From Phycisphaerae bacterium (GTDB lineage: Bacteria; Planctomycetota; Phycisphaerae; Sedimentisphaerales; Anaerohalosphaeraceae): a stretch of 6,868 bases of DNA. The notes beneath the pieces are model-generated. The model saw nothing but the letters and a program-made list of their open reading frames with translations. It did not search any database and was not told where the DNA came from. The position numbers were made by a program, and so were the translations under genes. The first letter of the stretch is position 1, and the number at the start of each line of letters is the position of its first letter. Below are positions 1 to 6,145 of the stretch, piece after piece. Where the stretch lies: contig PXAQ01000065.1 of NCBI GenBank assembly GCA_003567095.1, positions 1 to 6,868 of the forward strand, in the 5' to 3' direction.

Positions 1-1
1 G

Positions 2-718
2 GACGAGTACGACAGCCATTATATGAACCGCCGGCATCATATCACAGTCATTGCCTGCGACGTGGTCACGCCCAGCGAGAATGTGTTTGCCGCCTCGATG
101 GGCACGGCCACCGTCAGCGACGGGTATGATATGCTGCTGACCGACATCGGCGATGCCTATGTGGTCGAAGCGGCCACCGACAAGGGCAAGGCGCTGACGA
201 ACCTGATGCCCGAGGCACGCCCGGCCTCGGAGGCCGACTTGGATAAGCGTCGCGCGGCGCAGGAACAAAACCAGCAGAAACTCAATCAGCACGTCCTCGA
301 ATGCAAGCCTTCTTATCTGCCCAAGCTGCTCGAAAAGAATTACGAGCATCCCGTCTGGGAGGAAAAGGCTCGGCTGTGCTATTCCTGCGGCTCGTGCAAC
401 CAGGTCTGTCCGACCTGTTACTGTTTCGATGTGCAGGATGAGGTCAACTGGGACTTGAAAAGCGGCACGCGGTATCGCGCCTGGGACGGCTGTCTGCTGG
501 AAGATTTCGCGACGGTCGCCGGCGATCACAACTTCCGCAAAAACCGCTCCGACCGCTTTCGCCATCGCCTGTACCGCAAGGGCAAATACGTGCCGGGCAA
601 GATCGACGGGCAAATCGCCTGCGTCGGCTGCGGCCGCTGCATTACCGCCTGCACGTCGAATATCGCCAATCCCGTGGATGTCTATAACCAGCTTATGAAA
701 CGCACCGATATTGGATAA
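2..718 (+). CDS. hydB: [NiFe] hydrogenase beta subunit, 4Fe-4S dicluster protein (5' partial)
   Basis: This is the C-terminal 238 codons of an Fe-S electron-transfer subunit. The frame is open to the left edge (seven codons before the Met at 23), so that Met is internal; about 100 N-terminal residues are missing compared with sulfhydrogenase beta subunits. Counting from that Met, C119, C122, C125 and C129 form a CxxCxxCxxxCP set followed by C132 and C134, and C200, C203, C206 and C210 form a CxGCGRCxxxC set. These are two ferredoxin-type [4Fe-4S] sites. The linker with WDGC and the GDHNFR stretch also matches the HydB/AsrA family. The upstream CFC pair expected near residues 21-23 reads VFA, so a third cluster site is probably lost. 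The protein should sit in the cytosol with the gamma subunit. Sulfite reductase AsrA is a homologue, but the neighbouring NiFe subunits decide for hydrogenase. Confidence 0.88.
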   Translation, partial: DEYDSHYMNRRHHITVIACDVVTPSENVFAASMGTATVSDGYDMLLTDIGDAYVVEAATDKGKALTNLMPEARPASEADLDKRRAAQEQNQQKLNQHVLECKPSYLPKLLEKNYEHPVWEEKARLCYSCGSCNQVCPTCYCFDVQDEVNWDLKSGTRYRAWDGCLLEDFATVAGDHNFRKNRSDRFRHRLYRKGKYVPGKIDGQIACVGCGRCITACTSNIANPVDVYNQLMKRTDIG

Positions 719-758
719 CCGTCGTTCCAATCGGCTAGATAATTGAGGAGAATCGCTT

Positions 759-1598
759 ATGTGTGAGTGCTGCGTATCAACCGAAAAAGATATTTACCTG
801 CCCCAGCCGGCGACGATTACCAAGCGGCGGATGCTCAACGGCACCGAGCTGTTTTTGCATCTGGAGCTGGACGGCGGCAAGGAGCTGGAGTATATGCCCG
901 GTCAGTTTGTCGAAGTCTCGCTGGCCGGCATCGGCGAGGCCCCGATCTCCATTTCGTCCTCGCCGACCCAGAAGGGACTGGAACTGGTCATCCGCAACGT
1001 CGGCACGCTGACCCGTGCCATCCACAAGCTGCAGGTCGGCGACAAGCTCGGCGTCCGCGGCCCGTACGGCTCAACGTACCCGGTCGAACAGGCCAAGGGC
1101 AAAGACCTGGTCTTTATCTGCGGCGGCATCGGGCTGGTGCCCCAGCGGTCGTTCATCCGGTATGTCCTGGACCATCGCGACAGTTACGGCAAGGTGACGG
1201 TATTGATCGGCACCAAATGCTTTGAGATGCGGCTGTTTCGCGAAGAGCTGGCGATGTGGCAGGAACGCCGGGATATGCGCGTGATGGAAACCATCGACGA
1301 GGCCCATGACTGCTGGAGCGGCAACGTCGGGGTGGTGACCACGCTGATTCCCAAAATCGAAAAGGATCTGCCCGGCAGCCTGGTGTCGATTTGCGGGCCG
1401 CCGGTGATGTATAAATTCGTTCTGATGGCGCTGGCCGAGGTCGATGTGCCGCAGGACAGTACGTTTGTGAACCTGGAACGAAAAATGAAATGCGGCGTCG
1501 GAAAGTGCGGCCACTGTCAGATCAATCAATACTATGTCTGCCAGGAAGGGCCGGTCTTCCGATACAGCGATTTGGCCTATGTGCCGGAGGCGATCTAA
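759..1598 (+). CDS. hydG: [NiFe] hydrogenase gamma subunit, FAD/NAD(P)-binding oxidoreductase
   Basis: This 279-residue flavin subunit exchanges electrons between NAD(P)(H) and the Fe-S clusters of the hydrogenase. An N-terminal FAD-binding barrel has PGQF at residues 47-50, APISISSSP at 61-69 and GVRGPYGS at 98-105. A ferredoxin-reductase-type NAD(P) domain follows, with CGGIGL at 121-126 and CGPPVMYKF at 212-220. At the C-terminus C245, C250, C253 and C261 form the [2Fe-2S] site typical of HydG/AsrB/PyrK proteins. The nucleotide loop reads VPQRS where relatives usually have APLRS. The N-terminus MCECC is unusually Cys-rich. The start is set by GAGGAG at 745-750, eight bases before the ATG. 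The gene lies 40 bases after the beta subunit and one base before the small subunit, so co-transcription is expected. Taken alone it could be read as AsrB or PyrK. Confidence 0.93.
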   Translation: MCECCVSTEKDIYLPQPATITKRRMLNGTELFLHLELDGGKELEYMPGQFVEVSLAGIGEAPISISSSPTQKGLELVIRNVGTLTRAIHKLQVGDKLGVRGPYGSTYPVEQAKGKDLVFICGGIGLVPQRSFIRYVLDHRDSYGKVTVLIGTKCFEMRLFREELAMWQERRDMRVMETIDEAHDCWSGNVGVVTTLIPKIEKDLPGSLVSICGPPVMYKFVLMALAEVDVPQDSTFVNLERKMKCGVGKCGHCQINQYYVCQEGPVFRYSDLAYVPEAI

Positions 1599-1599
1599 G

Positions 1600-2331
1600 A
1601 TGAGTAAACCACGTGTAGCAATTTTTGATTTTGCCTGTTGTGAAGGCTGTCAGCTTCAGATTGTCAACCTTGAAGAAGAAATTATCGACCTGGTCGGCGC
1701 TGTCGATGTGGTCGAGTGGCGCGAGGCGATGAGCGAACAGAGCCACGAGTACGACATCGCCATTATCGAAGGCTCCATCACCCGGCCCGAAGACGAGCAC
1801 CGGGTGCAGATTATCCGCACGCGGGCCAAGATTCTCATTGCGCTCGGGGCGTGCGCGACCATTGGCGGGGTCAACAAGATGAAGAACAACTTCGATCTGA
1901 ACGAGGTCAAGCGCTGCGTCTACGGCCAGGACGCCGGTATGCCCCACCTGGCGACCACCACGACGCGGGCGGTGCACGAAGTGGTCGATGTGGACTACAA
2001 GATTCACGGCTGCCCGATCGAAGGCGAGGAATTCAAACGCATCATCCGCGACCTGCTGCTGGGCAAGACCCCCTTCGTGCCGAATTATCCGGTCTGTGTC
2101 GAGTGCAAGGAACGCGAAAATGTCTGCCGGTATGAATACAACGAAATCTGCCTGGGACCGATTATCCGCGCCGGCTGCGGGGCCCCGTGCCCGACGGCCC
2201 AGTGGCGCTGCTTCGGCTGCCGCGGCATGGTCGATAATCCCAATGTCGACGCGGCCCAAGAGGTCATGGAGCAGTACAACCTGACCCTGGATGATTTAAA
2301 ACAGAAAATGGTGTTATTCAACAGCAAATAA
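1600..2331 (+). CDS. hydD: [NiFe] hydrogenase small (delta) subunit
   Basis: This 243-residue small subunit wires electrons away from the NiFe site through Fe-S clusters. Proximal-cluster ligands are visible as CEGC (C14, C17), GACA (C85) and GCP (C138). A second Cys-rich block (C166, C169, C176, C184, C193, C197, C204, C207) gives eight ligands, enough for the medial and distal [4Fe-4S] clusters. Segments such as YPVCVEC, CLGP, RAGC and CFGCRG match group 3b delta subunits. There is no Tat signal, so the enzyme is cytosolic. I placed the start at the ATG at 1600, not at the upstream in-frame ATG at 1534. GGAGG at 1586-1590 has proper spacing, the family-type N-terminus begins here, and the earlier start would overlap the end of the gamma gene by 65 bases. 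Only one base separates it from the gamma stop codon. Confidence 0.95.
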   Translation: MSKPRVAIFDFACCEGCQLQIVNLEEEIIDLVGAVDVVEWREAMSEQSHEYDIAIIEGSITRPEDEHRVQIIRTRAKILIALGACATIGGVNKMKNNFDLNEVKRCVYGQDAGMPHLATTTTRAVHEVVDVDYKIHGCPIEGEEFKRIIRDLLLGKTPFVPNYPVCVECKERENVCRYEYNEICLGPIIRAGCGAPCPTAQWRCFGCRGMVDNPNVDAAQEVMEQYNLTLDDLKQKMVLFNSK

Positions 2332-2347
2332 GACAGAGGCCAATGGT

Positions 2348-3679
2348 ATGAGCAAAAACATCAATATCAATGTACATCACGTTACCCGCATCGAAGGCCA
2401 CGGCAACATTGTGGTCAATGTCACCGACGGGACTATCGAAAAATGTCAGTGGCAGGTGCCCGAGGCGCCGCGCTTCTTTGAGGCGATGGTGCGCGGGCGG
2501 CGCTACGACGACATCCAGACCATCGTCAGCCGCATTTGCGGGATCTGTTCAATTTCACACTCGCTGGTGGCCACGCGCGCCGTCGAGGATGCCCTGAAGC
2601 TGGAGGTCTCCGAGCAGACTGACCGGGTGCGGCATCTGCTGCATTTTTCCGAGCTGCTGCAAAGCCACGTGCTGCACGTCGGCTACCTGGTCGCGCCGGA
2701 TCTGTTCGGCGAAAAGTCCGTCGTGCCGCTGATCCCCAAGGCCACCGACGCGGTCAAAACGATTATCAAGGCCCACCGTGTGGCCAATCAGATGTCGGCA
2801 ATCCTGGGCGGCAGGATCACCCACCCCGTGACGCTGCGGCCCGGCGGGATGACACGTATGCCGACCGAGGAGCAGCTCCGGGCGATCAAGGGCGAGCTGG
2901 AGGCCATCGTGCCGGATTTGGTGACGATCTGCGAGGTGGTGCTCAGTGTCGCCGATCAGCTGCCGAACTTTACGCGCGAAACGGAATACGTCAGCCTCAC
3001 CCAGACGCACCCGCGCTATATGGAATCGCTGAACGCCTACAGCTTCTATCACGGCGATATCACCAGCACCGACTGCAACGGTGACGGCCCGGTGCCGCCG
3101 TCCAGGTGGGAACGCGTAGCCAACGAGTACGTCAGCCCGCAATCGACGGCCAAGTGGACCAAGTGGCACCGCGATTCCTATGCGGCCTGCGCCCTGGCTC
3201 GGTTCAACAACCAGGCCGACAAGATCAGCCCGCTGGGCAAAAAGGTCGCCGGGATGTTCGGGCTGGAAAAAGGCTGCTGCAATCCCTATATGAACAGCGT
3301 CGCCCAACTGGCCGAAAGCGCGCATGTTGTGGAGACATCGCTGGAGTTTATTGACAAATTGCTGACCGCAGGGATTCAGCCGGAACAAGTCAAGGTCACC
3401 CCGCGCGCCGGCCGCGGCCATGCCGCCATCGAGGCGCCCCGCGGCATTTTGTTCCACTCCTATGAGTTCGACAAAAACGGCGAGTGCGTCTGGGGCAACT
3501 GCTGCATCCCGACTAACCAGAACCACGCCAATATCCAGCACGATTTTGAAAAGCTCGTGCCCGAGTTTATGGACGAGGGCGAAGATGCCCTCCGCCAGAA
3601 AATGGAAATGCTCGTGCGGTCCTACGACCCCTGCGTGTCCTGCTCGACTCACTACCTGGACATCGAGTTTGTCAAATAA
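2348..3679 (+). CDS. hydA: [NiFe] hydrogenase large (alpha) subunit, group 3
   Basis: This 443-residue catalytic subunit binds the NiFe(CN)2CO centre and splits or forms H2. Family motifs appear in order: TRIEGHG at residues 13-19, RICGICSISHS at 62-72 (C64 and C67 as Ni/Fe ligands), a Gly-rich HPVTLRPGG at 159-167, EAPRG at 362-366, PTNQNHANI at 388-396, and DPCVSCSTH at 427-435 (C429 and C432 as ligands). Eight residues follow H435, which suggests a C-terminal peptide removed by a maturation protease; none is encoded here. The start is supported by AGAGG at 2335-2339, eight bases upstream, and the gap to the small subunit is 16 bases. Gene order fits group 3b (NADP-linked sulfhydrogenase), but RICGIC differs from the RICSFC of the Pyrococcus enzyme, so a 3b subclade or a sister group is possible. 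A terminator follows 28 bases after the stop. Confidence 0.95.
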   Translation: MSKNININVHHVTRIEGHGNIVVNVTDGTIEKCQWQVPEAPRFFEAMVRGRRYDDIQTIVSRICGICSISHSLVATRAVEDALKLEVSEQTDRVRHLLHFSELLQSHVLHVGYLVAPDLFGEKSVVPLIPKATDAVKTIIKAHRVANQMSAILGGRITHPVTLRPGGMTRMPTEEQLRAIKGELEAIVPDLVTICEVVLSVADQLPNFTRETEYVSLTQTHPRYMESLNAYSFYHGDITSTDCNGDGPVPPSRWERVANEYVSPQSTAKWTKWHRDSYAACALARFNNQADKISPLGKKVAGMFGLEKGCCNPYMNSVAQLAESAHVVETSLEFIDKLLTAGIQPEQVKVTPRAGRGHAAIEAPRGILFHSYEFDKNGECVWGNCCIPTNQNHANIQHDFEKLVPEFMDEGEDALRQKMEMLVRSYDPCVSCSTHYLDIEFVK

Positions 3680-3707
3680 ACCCGCCCTGTAAAATGGCAA
3701 TGCACTT

Positions 3708-3735
3708 AAAACCCCGGCTTGGAGCCGGGGTTTTT
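3708..3735 (+). terminator. Intrinsic terminator of the hydrogenase operon
   Basis: A perfect 8-bp GC stem (CCCCGGCT at 3712-3719 with AGCCGGGG at 3723-3730) closes on a three-base loop. It is flanked by AAAA on the left and a run of five T on the right, so the stem can extend with A-U pairs. It lies 28 bases after the large-subunit stop codon, as expected for the operon end. The A-run on the left could let it work weakly on the other strand too. Confidence 0.9.
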
Positions 3736-3962
3736 CATTTCAGCTTTCTCGCGGCATGGCCTGTCGGGTTCACCCGAGACAGACATCACCCAGACACTCG
3801 CCTATCCGAACATCTCCACACGCCAAAAAGCCTCCGACGTCCCCCCGGCGTTCGTCAACACCCCCCCAATCCTGCTGATCGAACAATAAAACAGCCGTTC
3901 CCCGAAATCGCTCTATCAAACTATCCCCCGCCAAGGGCCGGCACCGCGAATCAAGACGATAT

Positions 3963-4012
3963 ACTCTTCCCCTTTTTAAAGGGGGAGTACCGCCGAAGGC
4001 GGGGAGGGGGGT
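3963..4012. repeat. C/G-rich double-hairpin intergenic element
   Basis: Two hairpins lie back to back. The first pairs CCCCTTT (3969-3975) with AAAGGGG (3978-3984), with ACTC/GAGT at its outer ends. The second pairs CCGCC (3990-3994) with GGCGG (3998-4002) around GAA. A run GGGGAGGGGGG follows at 4001-4011. The left C-run can also pair with this right G-run, giving an alternative long fold. It looks like a dispersed REP- or MITE-like unit, a type I have seen in intergenic DNA of several environmental bacteria; only one copy is in this window, so repetition is inferred. It is not a plain terminator, as neither strand has a T-run directly after the stem. Confidence 0.5.
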
Positions 4013-4082
4013 AAAAAAACAGAAATCCCACTCTCTCTCCACCTACCCGAATTTTCACCACATCTTCATTTCTCACCTTGCA

Positions 4083-4229
4083 ATGAAAAGCAAATCCCTG
4101 TACAATATATCAACTTTGACAGGCAGTCCCCGGTACTCAGCCGCAGACACTTGCGCCGCCCTGACCCCGGAAGAACTGGCCGACAGTGTGGAGTTTGATA
4201 TGAAAGCAATAAAGATCGCTCTTGCATAA
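4083..4229 (+). CDS. Doubtful 48-residue ORF or gene remnant
   Basis: An ATG-to-TAA frame of 48 codons ends 76 bases before the HEPN-like start. The middle part is GC-rich and reads like protein (it includes LTPEELADSVEFDMKAIKIA), unlike the AT-rich gene that follows. There is no Shine-Dalgarno sequence before the ATG, and the frame stays open upstream into the repeat. It may be chance, a decayed C-terminal piece of a native gene cut by an insertion, or a tiny partner of the next gene. I recognise no family. Confidence 0.15.
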   Translation: MKSKSLYNISTLTGSPRYSAADTCAALTPEELADSVEFDMKAIKIALA

Positions 4230-4258
4230 AACAGCTTTTTAACGTTTGTCGAAGAAGT

Positions 4259-4287
4259 GGTTGACAGAATTCCTATAATTGTCAACC
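4259..4287 (+). promoter_or_regulatory. Perfect inverted repeat overlapping a -10-like box
   Basis: GGTTGACA (4259-4266) and TGTCAACC (4280-4287) are exact reverse complements around a 13-base centre. The centre holds TATAAT at 4274-4279, a consensus -10, though no good -35 sits 16-18 bases before it. The repeat ends 18 bases before the ATG of the HEPN-like gene and just before its ribosome site. It could be an operator over the promoter or an RNA hairpin in the leader. Which one is inference. Confidence 0.45.
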
Positions 4288-4305
4288 CTAACAGGAAGGA
4301 AAAAG

Positions 4306-5694
4306 ATGTCTAAAACAGGCAATACAAAATCAAAGTCTAAGTTGGACAAAAAAGTGGCCAGTAAAAAATCACAGCCCAAATTAAAGAATAAAAAAAAGCC
4401 ATCTTCTAAAGGTACAACACTATCAAGAAGCATCAAGGAAACAGAGGGTAGAACCGAGTCGCTCGACCACAACATCCTTACTTTTCTTGAACATATTGAG
4501 GGCATAAATATTTCACAGAATGTAGTTATGCCTGCAGTTATAGCAAATATGAAAAAAACAGCACTCAAGTTGGACTCATTTCTGGATAAGAATGCGATCG
4601 AGGGAGAGACCCACAGGAAAAGGCGAACATTTTCTATACCAATAGATAAAGTTAGCCAAGTAGAAAAACACTTGAAAGACATGAAGAAGGCAGAAATTGC
4701 CTTTACAATAATACCAAGCAGTTTAATAGTGATGCTAGTAAGTCAATTTGATTTTTTTGTGGGCAGAATGATATGTTCACTTTTCAAAGAACGGCCGGAA
4801 TTATTAAACACTTCTGATCGACAAATGTCTCTCTCACAGTTAGTTACTTTTAACTCGCTCGAACATGCAAAAAATCATTTCCTCGAAAAAGAAATTGATT
4901 CATTTTTAAGAAAAAGCCATGCAGAACAATTTTCTTGGCTCGAAAAGACTTTTAATCTGACTTTAAGAAAAGATCTAGATATGTGGCCTGAGTTTATTGA
5001 ACTTACAGAGAGGAGAAATCTTTTTGTCCACACTAACGGAATTATATCGTCACAATACATTGATACTTGCATAAAACACAATGTAAAGAATGCAAATGAT
5101 ATCAAGTTAGGAGAAGAACTTTCTGTTGACTATGAATATTTCTCTAAGTCCTACAAGCTTATTTATGAGCTTGGTGTAAAGTTGTCGCATGTTTTATGGA
5201 GAAAAATAATTCCAAGCGACTTGTCTGAAGCGAACATTAATTACAACCAAATAACATTTAATTTACTGGGTTCCGAGCAATATGATTTAGCTGCGAAACT
5301 TCTTGACTTTCTGTTTATTACTCCAGCGATGAATAAATTCCCCGACGACTCTGCTAAAAGAATTCATATTCTTAACAGAGCTATGGCGTACAAATGGAAG
5401 GGAAACAATGAAAAATGTCTACAAATTCTTGACGAAGAAGACTGGAGCTCGACAAAAGTCGAATTTTTAATGGCTGTTTATGTACTTAAAGAAAAGTATC
5501 CAGATTCAATCAGAATCATGGAAGAACTTGGAGATAAGAATCGCATGTTTTCAAAAAATGCATATTTAGAATGGCCTATCTTTAAAGAATTTAGAAAAAC
5601 AAAGACTTTCCAAGAAACTTTCAGTAAAATCTTTGGGACTTCAGGTCTTGATGTAGAAGAAAAATCACTTATTCCTGCTAAAGAAAAAGTCTGA
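4306..5694 (+). CDS. Uncharacterised HEPN-motif protein (possible RNase/defence protein)
   Basis: I do not recognise a named family. The 462-residue product has a Lys/Ser-rich, probably disordered N-terminus (about 1-50), then a mostly helical region. A central R237-N238-LFV-H242 stretch inside TERRNLFVHTNG matches the R-[N/D/H]-x3-H motif of HEPN domains, which act as metal-independent RNases in many toxins and defence proteins. After it, residues about 310-440 look like TPR-type helical repeats. There is no signal peptide, and the hydrophobic stretch at 139-152 looks like a buried helix. I chose the ATG at 4306 because AGGAAGGA (4293-4300) precedes it; a TTG at 4279 is in frame but lies in the inverted repeat. 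The gene is far more AT-rich than its neighbours, a sign of transfer. No second toxin-antitoxin or effector gene is adjacent. Coding status is firm; the HEPN call is moderate; a defence role is inferred. Confidence 0.8.
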   Translation: MSKTGNTKSKSKLDKKVASKKSQPKLKNKKKPSSKGTTLSRSIKETEGRTESLDHNILTFLEHIEGINISQNVVMPAVIANMKKTALKLDSFLDKNAIEGETHRKRRTFSIPIDKVSQVEKHLKDMKKAEIAFTIIPSSLIVMLVSQFDFFVGRMICSLFKERPELLNTSDRQMSLSQLVTFNSLEHAKNHFLEKEIDSFLRKSHAEQFSWLEKTFNLTLRKDLDMWPEFIELTERRNLFVHTNGIISSQYIDTCIKHNVKNANDIKLGEELSVDYEYFSKSYKLIYELGVKLSHVLWRKIIPSDLSEANINYNQITFNLLGSEQYDLAAKLLDFLFITPAMNKFPDDSAKRIHILNRAMAYKWKGNNEKCLQILDEEDWSSTKVEFLMAVYVLKEKYPDSIRIMEELGDKNRMFSKNAYLEWPIFKEFRKTKTFQETFSKIFGTSGLDVEEKSLIPAKEKV

Positions 5695-5807
5695 TTTATT
5701 TTTTGTGTGAATTCCGAGATGAAACAATAGCCCCAGTAAAAGGACTTGCGGTCACAAAACCGGGCCGTAGGTGACAGCTCTTTTATTTGGTCTGGTTTCT
5801 CATTCAT
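5478..5807 (-). CDS. Candidate small ORF antisense to the HEPN-like gene end
   Basis: A 109-codon frame starts at 5807 and ends at 5478. Its start carries a consensus Shine-Dalgarno (AAAGGAGG, complement of 5817-5824) nine bases before the ATG, better than any other in the window. The first 37 codons lie outside the HEPN-like gene and include a Cys/aromatic segment, FCDRKSFYWGYCF. The rest overlaps that gene's 3' end on the opposite strand and looks like antisense translation (Ser/Phe/Leu-rich). It may be a real short gene, or the 5' stub of an older gene whose remainder was replaced when the AT-rich gene arrived. No family is recognised. Confidence 0.3.
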   Translation of the reverse strand: MNEKPDQIKELSPTARFCDRKSFYWGYCFISEFTQKINQTFSLAGISDFSSTSRPEVPKILLKVSWKVFVFLNSLKIGHSKYAFFENMRFLSPSSSMILIESGYFSLST

Positions 5808-5825
5808 GGAGACAAACCTCCTTTC

Positions 5826-5859
5826 AAAAAAAGGTTCATGGGCAGTTCAGCCCGTGAAC
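5826..5859 (-). terminator. Minus-strand intrinsic terminator or attenuator hairpin
   Basis: On the minus strand GTTCACGGGC (5859-5850) pairs with GCCCATGAAC (5843-5834): a 10-bp stem with one G-U pair and a six-base loop. After two C bases comes a run of seven T (5832-5826). This is a classic intrinsic terminator. It sits unusually close to the ribosome site and ATG of the minus-strand ORF at 5807, so it could be a leader attenuator rather than a gene end. On the + strand there is no T-run after the stem, so it should not end the HEPN-like transcript. Confidence 0.7.
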
Positions 5860-6116
5860 ACAGCCACCCTGACCATGCTGCAAATACAAATTCCTATGCG
5901 ATAAGTGTATTCTCCAATCCCATTATTCTGCACCCGCCCATTCTCATAATTTTCCACCAATAATCATTGACTCCGAACTGCGACGAATCAGTGTTCACTA
6001 TAAAACATAGTTACTAATATCTCTATAAAAACGCAGCATCAGAGGTCGATTTTCACAGTAGCATCTCCTTCGTTATCTCGGCCGGGTCCGTCGCCCGCGG
6101 CCGCGAATTCCATCCA

Positions 6117-6145
6117 ATTTGACCCCACAATATCATCGATGTCAA
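6117..6145 (-). promoter_or_regulatory. Candidate sigma70-type promoter on the minus strand
   Basis: Reading the minus strand, TTGACA (6145-6140), a perfect -35, is followed after exactly 17 bases by TCAAAT (6122-6117), matching four of six -10 positions. A second TTGACA lies 15 bases upstream (6160-6155) in an A/T-rich inverted repeat (ATTTTTT-GTC-AAAAAAT). Transcription would start near 6110 and run about 280 bases to the terminator at 5859-5826. The -10 is imperfect, so this is a candidate only. Confidence 0.3.

Larger units (their letters stand above)
3736..4258. other. Intergenic region before the HEPN-like gene
   Basis: About 520 bases without a convincing gene. The left half (to about 3960) is C-rich on the + strand with several runs of five to seven C and shows no Shine-Dalgarno-led frame. 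It contains a small hairpin (CTGT-CGGG-TTCA-CCCG, then ACAG after a 2-base bulge, 3761-3782) of unknown meaning. The double-hairpin repeat and a doubtful 48-codon ORF are listed separately. Base composition falls towards AT-rich after about 4200, leading into the next gene. Confidence 0.6.

Noticed and set aside
1522..2259. 245-codon minus-strand ORF opposite the small subunit
   Set aside because: It is a shadow of the hydD-like gene and has no family features.
2555..3700. 381-codon minus-strand ORF opposite the large subunit
   Set aside because: It is antisense to a gene with all catalytic motifs in place; long shadow frames are expected in GC-rich coding DNA.
3694..4014. 106-codon + strand ORF after the hydrogenase large subunit
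   Set aside because: It runs through the operon terminator and the double-hairpin repeat, has no Shine-Dalgarno and reads as low-complexity Pro/Arg-rich sequence.
3770..4042. 90-codon minus-strand ORF in the intergenic region
   Set aside because: It crosses the repeat, has no convincing ribosome site and shows no known motif; protein-like pieces in another minus frame are broken by stops, so at most this is decayed sequence.
4261..4279. TTGACA and TATAAT read together as a sigma70 promoter
   Set aside because: Only seven bases separate them, far below the 16-18 needed. TTGACA is better explained as part of the inverted repeat arm.
4239..4682. 147-codon minus-strand ORF opposite the start of the HEPN-like gene
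   Set aside because: Its Phe/Leu/Ser-rich sequence is what the complement of Lys-rich codons gives; the + strand frame has the better ribosome site.
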